Positions 57,375-64,000 of a DNA stretch of 64,000 bases are shown piece after piece (the first letter of the stretch is position 1; each line of letters starts with the position of its first letter). Below the pieces are notes generated by a model. It was not told the DNA's origin and made no database searches. It was given only the letters and a program-made list of their open reading frames with translations. The stretch lies in assembly GCA_033030425.1 (NCBI GenBank), contig JAUFSD010000019.1, forward strand, positions 868,001 to 932,000, given 5' to 3'. The stretch is from Verpa conica. Taxonomy: Eukaryota > Ascomycota > Pezizomycetes > Pezizales > Morchellaceae. The translations under genes were made by a program, and so were the position numbers.

Positions 57375-57534
57375 AGTTGTACGGAGTATATGAAGACGAG
57401 TATATGAGGGGTATAATTGTATGAAGCATACGAAGAAGACGGGATACATGAGCATTTCCGGAGTCGGGATTTGGAAGGGGTTCCTTTTTTATAAACTTTC
57501 TAGATCCTATAATACATGTATAATATTACAAAAC

Positions 57535-58794
57535 CTAGATCACTGTCTCTTCCACTTTGATATCAAAAACACAGTGCACAACCCCCGGTGCAAAAGTCTT
57601 GACAATCTCTACATGCTCACACTCAACTCGGTCCCCTAGAATATGCTTAAACTCCTCTACCGCCCCCTCCGCATATCCACCCTCTGCCCCTTCCTCCACA
57701 TTCGCATGTAAATGCATCCATCCCCCATCGCTCACCAGCGCTGCCGCCGTCCCCCAGGCATCTCTACAGTCCGGCAGCAGCCCCATATTAACATGGCTCA
57801 CCCCGCTCACCTCCATGCCCTTAAGTCTCGCAACAGCAAACTCATTACTCTCGACAAACACACACACCCTAACCCCCTCTTCATCCAACTCCTCCACCCG
57901 CACAACCTCATCATGTCCCACCACTCTAACACCCCACCCATTCACCCCCGCCCCCCTCCGTAGTGCCTCCACACTCCACGGATTAATCTCCCAGCACCAC
58001 ACCCTGCGTGCCCCCGCCTTCAGATACGAGAACGTAAAGTACCCAATTCCCGCATATAGATCCACCACCTGCTCCCCCACCACACCCCCGAACCCCAAAA
58101 CCCGAGCCTTCTCTTTGATGTTTCCGCGCGAGAACATACAATGCAGCGGTGGCCACGTCTGGTATATCCCGTTCTGAACAGTAGAGCACCAGAACGCGTC
58201 TTCACCCTCTGGCGAGAAGTCTCCGTAGAGGGGCGTGAGGTGCACGGGTGCGCGCATAGTAGAGGAAGCAGGGATGGGGGCGTTGACGGCTAGATGTGTT
58301 GCGCCGAGAGCGTCGGTGATGGACTTGTAGAAGGAGTCTCTAACCGCGGGGGCAAGAGAGGCGAGGAATTGCGACCATGGTGGATTTGTGAATGCTGCCG
58401 GTGGGAGGAGAACCAACGGGGGGTAGAGGGACCATCGCCGAGGAGATGTTGTGAGGAGTGTGTCGATTGATCCCGAGGGGATATCCTGGGTCTCTAGGAA
58501 TACCCGAATAGCAGACTCGAGAGGTGTTCGGGCGGGGGTATTATCCTCATTGTGGTGTATAGAAGATATTGAGATACGGGAGCTGTGGGTGTCGAGTTGG
58601 AGTGTCTTGAGGATCTGGTCCGCGGGGTCTTGTGTGGTGGGGATGTTTGTGGAGATTAGGAATAGTTCTTCGGTGGTAGCCCCACCATCTGTGTGCGCAA
58701 CCTTGTCGATTCGTCGCCCGAACGCTCCCCCGGATTCTAACGTCGACTTTACCGTCTTCACCAGCGAACGGGGTACGAGGAGTGCGACTGACAT
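57535..58794 (-). CDS. trm12: tRNA wybutosine-synthesising protein 2 (Tyw2/Trm12)
   Basis: Transfers the 3-amino-3-carboxypropyl group of S-adenosylmethionine to 4-demethylwyosine at position 37 of tRNA-Phe, a step in wybutosine synthesis in the cytosol. Single intronless frame of 419 residues from ATG 58794; the open frame runs further upstream but without an earlier ATG. The family motifs are NGIYQTWPPLHCMFSRGN (about 208-225), the AdoMet motif I VVDLYAGIGYFT (about 243-254) and WCWEINPWSVEALRRG. The N-terminal 200 residues are more variable, as in other fungi. It shares a short divergent promoter region with the coiled-coil gene starting near 59.06 kb. Confidence 0.92.
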   Translation of the reverse strand: MSVALLVPRSLVKTVKSTLESGGAFGRRIDKVAHTDGGATTEELFLISTNIPTTQDPADQILKTLQLDTHSSRISISSIHHNEDNTPARTPLESAIRVFLETQDIPSGSIDTLLTTSPRRWSLYPPLVLLPPAAFTNPPWSQFLASLAPAVRDSFYKSITDALGATHLAVNAPIPASSTMRAPVHLTPLYGDFSPEGEDAFWCSTVQNGIYQTWPPLHCMFSRGNIKEKARVLGFGGVVGEQVVDLYAGIGYFTFSYLKAGARRVWCWEINPWSVEALRRGAGVNGWGVRVVGHDEVVRVEELDEEGVRVCVFVESNEFAVARLKGMEVSGVSHVNMGLLPDCRDAWGTAAALVSDGGWMHLHANVEEGAEGGYAEGAVEEFKHILGDRVECEHVEIVKTFAPGVVHCVFDIKVEETVI

Positions 58795-59059
58795 GATAGT
58801 CGTATGGAGCGATTCAGGGGACTTCGTGGGTTTGTGCAAAGGCTTGGTGGGGGTGATGGTGGGGAGGTGATGTGAGTTTTTCTCAGCTGCGGGGAGTAGG
58901 TGGGGGTGTGGGCTAATGGGGTTTAGGGGTACGAGAGAACAGACGGAGGAGATGTAAGTCGTAAAGAGAGGGAAAGGGAAGAGAATGGTGAAGGGGGTTA
59001 TCAATATTGATTGTGGATATACAGACTTGAGAATCTACCATTGACGAAGGCATTCATTG

Positions 59060-59851
59060 AGCAGTGAGAACTCCCCCTCTACACCCCCGAGACAATCACT
59101 AACAAACCGCAGACTCCCCCGCTCACAAATACTCCAAACCGCCTCCTCAAATGATGCAAAAGCCAATGTATGGGCCCTCTCCCCTTACCTTAAGACTCTC
59201 CACTAACCTGCACAGGAAGCCCTCCAGCTTATAAACCGTATCGACGAATTAGTACCCCCCCTCTTCCCTCTTCCTACATACCTCTACATTCACTAACAAC
59301 CCCTCCAGGTCGAATCCCACGCAACAACAGCCCGTGATCTCCGCGACCACGTCTCACAAATCACAACTATAAAAAACACACTCTCCGCCGCAACAACCCA
59401 CGCGTCCCGACTCCACGCCCAGCTCATCGAACTCACATCCCTCATCGCGGCCGCCGAAGCATCACAGGATACTGCCGAACTACTAGACTTCCAGGCGGCA
59501 GAGGACGCAAAGTTTGAGAGCTATGCCCGGAGGCGACGTGCAGAGCTTGCCGAGAGGAAGAAGGGGTATGAAAGGGAGCTTCAGGCATTCGAGAGTGAAA
59601 GGGCATCTTTAGGAGTCCAGACGAGTGATGGAGGGAGTGGGGTGGGGTTGGAAAGTGTAGTTGTGGATGAAGCGGCTGGTGGGCTGGAGGATTTCTTTGG
59701 AGGGGGTGGGGAGTCAGTACAGGTTTCTAAGAAACCTAAGGTGAAGAAGCAGGGACTTCAGAGGGGGAAGGTGAGGGAGAAGCCTGCGCGTATGGTGGTT
59801 ATGGCGGATGAAGATATTGAGGATGAGGATGAGGTGAAGAAGTGGTATTAG
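59060..59851 (+). CDS. Coiled-coil protein, 5' end unresolved
   Basis: Not recognised. Three exon pieces stay in one frame: 59060-59167, 59216-59251 and 59309-59851. Together they read SSNDAKANEALQLINRIDEL, then VESHATTARDLRDHVSQI and a long charged helix (RRRRAELAERKKGYERELQAF), then a Gly/acidic linker and a basic/acidic tail ending EDEDEVKKWY. No ATG precedes the first piece in frame; an in-frame stop lies at 59042-59044, so a 5' exon is missing from my model. Predicted as a long helix with a disordered C terminus, it resembles small kinetochore, BLOC or tethering subunits only in general shape. Divergent from Tyw2. Confidence 0.6.
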
Positions 59852-60713
59852 GGGGTGATAATGGTGGTTTTCTGTCCGTTTTTTTGTTTTTGTTAAATAT
59901 TTCTTTTATATATCGCTCTGTGGATGTGTTTTAGTAAGTAATTTCACCCCTTGTTTGAACTAGATGGTACCGTAGTTCATTATATGTATCGTTCGATGCC
60001 TCGTTAGTTAGATATGAAAAGGAAGTGTTGGATCTCAGAGTTATACTCGAGCACCCCTCACCAGTGATTTACTGAAGGCACCTATAGGATATCACAGTCT
60101 GAGCTTTACATAGTCAAAAACATAAATCTAAGTTAGTCTAAGATACAAACCTACCATTAACCCTCTTACGATTTCTACTTCCCTACAATGCTAATCTCCT
60201 CTACAAACAGGTTATCCCAGCACCACAGCAAAGGCCAGCCCATAAATAACCTATAAAATTCTCTCCGTCTTTGGGAGTAACTAGTTTATTCCTAGCCTCT
60301 ACTCTCAAGGGTCGATAAAGCACACTAAAAAAGGAGAGAAATATTCACAACGGAGTGTAAATACCTTGATCAAACTTCAAGAACGATTATAGTAGCGTCC
60401 GTAGCTCATGATATTCTCTATAAAAGAAGTGCACGCTCTGGGTTATTACACCAGTGTAACTACAGTCAAAATTATAAAGCGTCACCTCACCCGAGTGATA
60501 TTTCATGATTTCCAACACCTAGTTATGAGCACCTTACCAGGGGAAAAAAACAGTATTCTACGAGTCTTAGTAAAGGATTTACTTAAAGCGTGATAATTAA
60601 CCGAATGCTATATATAGGATCTATTTAGGAAAGGGCTCTAAGACCCATAACTCCCCTAACCTAACATGAATTACGAAAAGAACCAACAATAAAATAGATA
60701 AACAAAAGAAGAA
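59852..60713. other. Spacer, no gene seen
   Basis: The stretch after the coiled-coil gene is its 3' end and AT-rich spacer. The frame at 60408-60593 is not supported. Confidence 0.45.
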
Positions 60714-60813
60714 TGTCCTCAGCGAGAGTCGAACTCGCGACCTTCGGATATCCAGATCTGATGATCTAGTCATATTATGAGACCGACGCTTTAACCAACT
60801 AAGCCATGAAGAC
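60714..60813 (-). tRNA. tRNA-Met (CAT), elongator type, with intron, second copy
   Basis: On the minus strand: acceptor GTCTTCA pairs perfectly with TGAGGAC, D arm GCTT/AAGC, anticodon loop CTCATAA, T arm GCGAG-TTCGACT-CTCGC, discriminator A. The intron is about 26 bases and ends with GATCTGGATA, close to the end of the first copy's intron (TTGGATA). Exon differences from the first copy are confined to compensated stem pairs, so both copies look functional. Confidence 0.94.
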
Positions 60814-61222
60814 TTGTTGTAGCTTCCGGCTAAATTGAGTATCATCAAATTTTCACAATACACTACCAACGATACTGCTCGCTCACAATGTAGTAGTTAA
60901 CGGGTAGCTCAACCAAAGGAAACATATAACTATAAGCGAGTGGTTGCATGTATCCTATGGGTTCCCCTGGGCGAATAGCTACATACATGTAATGATGGCA
61001 CAATCGCTAAACATTAAAATTCTGCTTAAAGATTTCCTCTATACCTTATATTGCTAGCCAACTCTTATAAATGGGTGTACTAGTAAAGATCTAAAAATGA
61101 AATCTACTGCAAGTTCTCGCATGCTTGTAAAAACGTTTTCCGTAAAAATGCTCGATCCGCAATTTGTCTGCCACTAAACCCGGATCCCTCTTGGTTATAT
61201 CTGGAAAATCACCAATCATCAG
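60814..61222. other. Spacer, no gene seen
   Basis: AT-rich; contains one TACATGTA (60984-60991). Nothing else recognised. Confidence 0.45.
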
Positions 61223-61825
61223 TTAGGGGAATGCAAAATGTGGGAGGCAAAGCACGTAGAAGTGATGATTAGGGACATACAAACTCTGCTCAAAATTCAC
61301 GATTGCCACAACTCCCAACGCCGAAATAAGAATGTTTTCTGCCTTTAGATTATTGTGTACTACTCTTCGGCTGTGAAGCTCCCACAAAGCAAACAATGTT
61401 TTTTCCTCGACTGAACTAAGCTGGTTGGTAGTCAAGTTATGTGATGAGAGAGGTGTGCAATGATCATATCTAAGGAGAAGGAACAAGGCGTCGCCATCGC
61501 CGTCGTTTAAAAAGTAATCCTGGCCATGAATAATGGTGGATAAAATAGTGATCTTGTACACACCACAGCAGACGGGTACTATGAATCCCTGAATATCGTT
61601 TAGCGCTTTATAGGCTTCCAATTCATATTGAAGATAACATAGCTGCCTGCCGAAACGCTTTAACACGAATAGACAATCCCCCGCCGACGTAGACACAGCT
61701 AAAAATAAATCTTCCCCTAGTTCCTGAATAACGGTGTACGGTGTAGGTAGAGAGAGGTGGTGGTATCTTCGCTGTTCTGAACGCCCTGGTATGTGCTGTC
61801 GTGAGATAAAAAGATAGTCGAGCAT
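61223..61825 (-). CDS. Kinase-fold protein with degenerate catalytic motifs
   Basis: 200 residues, intronless, from ATG 61825. The order of elements follows the fungal protein-kinase-like fold: VIQELGEDLFLAV (strand pair), a VLK lysine in FVLKRFGRQ, YELEAYKAL (helix C), FLLLRYDHCTPLS (hinge), then LWELHSRRVVHNNLKAENIL and VVAIVNFEQS. Normally the catalytic loop reads HGD or HRD and the metal-binding motif DFG/DFE. Here the catalytic Asp is replaced (HNNL) and DFE is NFE, so it should not phosphorylate substrates normally. The C lobe is cut short after about residue 200, so it is truncated compared with a full 250-300-residue domain. It could be a pseudokinase or a decaying kinase. Confidence 0.65.
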   Translation of the reverse strand: MLDYLFISRQHIPGRSEQRRYHHLSLPTPYTVIQELGEDLFLAVSTSAGDCLFVLKRFGRQLCYLQYELEAYKALNDIQGFIVPVCCGVYKITILSTIIHGQDYFLNDGDGDALFLLLRYDHCTPLSSHNLTTNQLSSVEEKTLFALWELHSRRVVHNNLKAENILISALGVVAIVNFEQSLYVPNHHFYVLCLPHFAFP

Positions 61826-62335
61826 CGCAAGTCATCGTTATAATATGATTGATCTAAGGACATCCCGTAGCAGGAGTGAAGTGTAATATCTCAACTCTTC
61901 ATTATGGGCTCTGGACTCAGCTCTTGCGGCTTGTATCCACTCTGTCCCCGGTTAGGGAGATTTTCAGGACTAGGTACAGCGGGAAGGGCAGGGGAGCCGT
62001 AAAGGGTCTGGTAACTGAACACCGGGAATCTGTCCCTAGAAATTGTCGTAGAATCACTATAATTCTTCAACCGCGGGCTCTGGGTAGTATTCAGGGCGTT
62101 TCAGACAGAAAAGGCGATAACTTCCCGGACAGTCAAGGGATCTATGAGGGGTAGGATATTGCTAGCAGGTGAAGCACTCGCACCAATAAAGTCTACATCA
62201 AAGTCTTCTTTTTAGTGATTCTTTTCAAGTAGAAATAAAAGACCGAGCGTTCATCTATCAGAACGAGATATTGGCACTTGTGTACTCGTGCATATTTGCG
62301 CAACTGAGACGTCATGGTGACCCAACTATCTGTTA
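61826..62335. other. Spacer between the kinase-like gene and the upstream orphan
   Basis: No motif-bearing frame. If the two flanking minus-strand genes are parts of one original gene, this could be a former intron or linker; I found no splice pair that proves it. Confidence 0.4.
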
Positions 62336-62851
62336 TCATGGCTTTCCTATTGTCGAAGGTAGGCTACTATCATCGTCGGATACGGAGGAGGCTCTTTCGT
62401 TACATAGAAACCAGTCATAGTTCCGAATGGATGGATCAGGTAGCATGGACAAAATGACAGGCCAAACAGGAATCAGGATTTGGGAATCGAGGAACTGCTG
62501 CACATCGGATTTATTGCATAAAATCAGGCCAGGAAAAGCTGATGGTAAGGTTGAGGAGACGGCAGAAAAGTCGATACGTATAGAGCGTATGTAGGCACGG
62601 AACCTACTGATGCTAGGATCAATATAGGCGGCGGGAGCAATGACAAATGGGCCATGATTACGCTTATCACGGAGGGATTCACTGGTGGCCCTGGAAGGGC
62701 TAGGAAGCGTAGGTGGTGGAATAGGCTGGATTTCAAGGGCTTGGGAGGCAGAGAGTGGCCTTATGGTTTTATTGGGGGGATTTTCCGAGAAGGAGGGGTG
62801 GGATAACAAGAAGGCCTGATTAAAAGTTGATTTTTCAGCTAATGGGCACAT
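62336..62851 (-). CDS. Orphan hypothetical protein, 171 residues
   Basis: Not recognised. The frame is open from a GTG at 62875, but the first ATG is 62851 (MCPLAEKSTFNQ). It has a Pro/Ser-rich stretch (LEIQPIPPPTLPSPSR), a middle FVIAPAAYIDPSISRFRAYI and a hydrophobic FPGLILCNKSDVQQFLDSQI. The end is acidic and Ser-rich. It lies 510 bases upstream of the kinase-fold gene in the same direction. It could be a lineage-specific gene or the N-terminal part of a longer kinase-fold protein that has lost its connection. Confidence 0.5.
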   Translation of the reverse strand: MCPLAEKSTFNQAFLLSHPSFSENPPNKTIRPLSASQALEIQPIPPPTLPSPSRATSESLRDKRNHGPFVIAPAAYIDPSISRFRAYIRSIRIDFSAVSSTLPSAFPGLILCNKSDVQQFLDSQILIPVWPVILSMLPDPSIRNYDWFLCNERASSVSDDDSSLPSTIGKP

Positions 62852-63515
62852 GAGGGTTATATTAACTATAGACACTTATCTCTCAACTCCTATACTCAGG
62901 AGGTAACATAGATATTTAGATCGAGGCTACCTATATTTAGGTATCTAATTACTTGTTACACTGTCTAACTGAAACCCTCAGTTATATCTATGTACAGCGA
63001 TCTGTAGGATCTGCGAAGCAATACTTTATTATTACTATTGTTTTATCTTTCCATATTAAAAACTTCCCTAAAAAGATTTGACTTTTTGCTGGGACTCTAG
63101 TCGCTTTGACACTGGGATAGATATATCTCTGCCTGACAAACAATAGAGACTTGATACTGGCTATGGGGGCAGTGGGTTTAAGCACCGTTATAGCTATACA
63201 ACATAAATTCCTTGTTATTTCCTGGGATTCACGGTAGACCTTACATATATGGCTTCATGATGGCCCTATAAGTAGCAATAAATTTCTGCACGATATGGTA
63301 GTTTTACAATATATCAAACTGATATAGCACTGCCTAAACACCTGAATGATGGGGTCAATGATATTTAGGACCACTGCTACTCTAGCCACATATAGTGGCA
63401 CGTTGCTTACTAAAGCTCCATGCAAGTATTAGGCAACCACCCTTTGGGCCTTTACATCACAGCACAGGAGGTGACATAGCTTACCTCAAAGAAAAACTCA
63501 GACGCTAGTCAAGAC
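62852..63515. other. Spacer between the orphan and the lectin-like gene
   Basis: AT-rich, divergent promoter region between the minus-strand orphan and the plus-strand lectin-like gene. No feature recognised; the open frame at 62988-63185 is not supported. Confidence 0.4.
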
Positions 63516-64000
63516 ATGTCCGACGCACCCTCAGATTCAGATATACTCCCCGCCGGCGCATATGTTATCCGTAATAAAAGAGCACCGATTGTTTTGCATA
63601 TTAAAGACTACGATGCCAATACAGACGGTTCTGATGTAATTGCATTCCAACAAGATGAGGGTCAATATAGAGATCAGCAAGTGTGGTGGATTGAGCCGCT
63701 CGCTCATTTTACTTGCGGGGCCACCGAGCCCAATAACGGGCCAGTATATTCAATTACTAGCCCTGGTAGTGGATGGTCCCTCGATACAAATCTAGGATCA
63801 GGTATATCCCTGAAATATTAGAATACTACGCAAGTTATTCTGTTTAAGATACTGGTCATGTGGCTAAGAGGTCTGGGGATTTAGGGTCTATGTATGCTTG
63901 GAAACATCACGGGGAAGCCGGGCAGAGGTGGAAGTTACGAAAGGTGGCTTCTGATGATGGGTAGGTTACGCTACGGTTCGAGGTTTTATTATCCGAATCT
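63516..64000 (+). CDS. Beta-trefoil (ricin-B-type) lectin-like protein, 3' partial
   Basis: The first exon, 63516-63801, encodes an acidic start (MSDAPSDSDIL), then LPAGAYVIRNK, a hydrophobic strand and a QQVWWIEPL segment. These are typical of the first repeat of a ricin-type beta-trefoil carbohydrate-binding domain. Splicing 63802-63884 continues in frame to a second exon (63885-63960) with MYAWKHHGEAGQRWKL, the QxW motif of the next repeat. A new donor (GTAGGT) follows at 63961 and the gene runs off the window edge. The unspliced frame stops at 63821, so the intron is needed. No secretion signal. Fungal lectins of this type occur in defence and storage; the function here is not determinable. 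Confidence 0.75.

Noticed and set aside
1..64000. CRISPR arrays, rRNA genes, operons
   Set aside because: None seen. Spliced genes and intron-bearing tRNAs show this is a eukaryotic nuclear sequence.

Overview
This is a window of a filamentous ascomycete nuclear genome. The genes carry short GT-AG introns (about 45-85 bases), the set is typically fungal (GH35 beta-galactosidase, Bgl2-type GH17 glucanase, DENN protein, kinesin with long coiled coils, Ssp120), tRNA-Met genes are interrupted, and gene islands alternate with long AT-rich spacers full of decayed repeats. That texture resembles Pezizomycetes (truffle/morel relatives), but this placement is inference.

Layout. 1.2-4.8 kb: a secreted GH35 beta-galactosidase (minus). 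4.8-9.8 kb: gene-poor, with a hAT-like non-autonomous element that kept its 8-bp target duplication, an ankyrin-repeat pseudogene and a tRNA-like element. 9.8-11.3 kb: a seven-exon short-chain dehydrogenase. 11.3-15.8 kb: spacer with a small inverted-repeat element. 15.8-18.9 kb: DENN/coiled-coil protein. 21.2-22.0 kb: GINS subunit Psf3 with an MluI cell-cycle box just upstream. 23.0-28.7 kb: a 1750-residue kinesin (minus). 33.9-34.8 kb: an orphan intronless gene. 35.4-36.5 kb: ribosomal protein eS4 with a 6-base microexon. 37.2-38.1 kb: mitochondrial ribosomal protein uL10m. 39.0-46.3 kb: an accessory locus with an intact 864-residue TPR-like repeat protein with an unrecognised C-terminal domain, a frameshifted paralogue, and a divergent small gene carrying an RNxxxH (HEPN-like) motif. 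48.5-49.4 kb: GH17 cell-wall glucanase. 49.4-56.6 kb: spacer with one intron-containing tRNA-Met, two more inverted-repeat elements and a tiny poly(A) retro-insertion with a perfect 15-bp target duplication. 56.7-59.9 kb: Ssp120, the wybutosine enzyme Tyw2 and a coiled-coil protein. 60.7 kb: a second tRNA-Met. 61.2-62.9 kb: a kinase-like fold with lost catalytic residues and an orphan upstream. 63.5 kb to the end: the start of a beta-trefoil lectin-like gene.

Housekeeping genes sit in compact islands (DENN/Psf3/kinesin; eS4/uL10m; Ssp120/Tyw2). The possibly new biology is in the accessory parts: the TPR + RNxxxH locus, the degenerate kinase pair, the orphan at 33.9 kb, and the repeat elements whose ends and target duplications can be read directly. 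All exon coordinates were worked out by eye from splice signals and reading frames.
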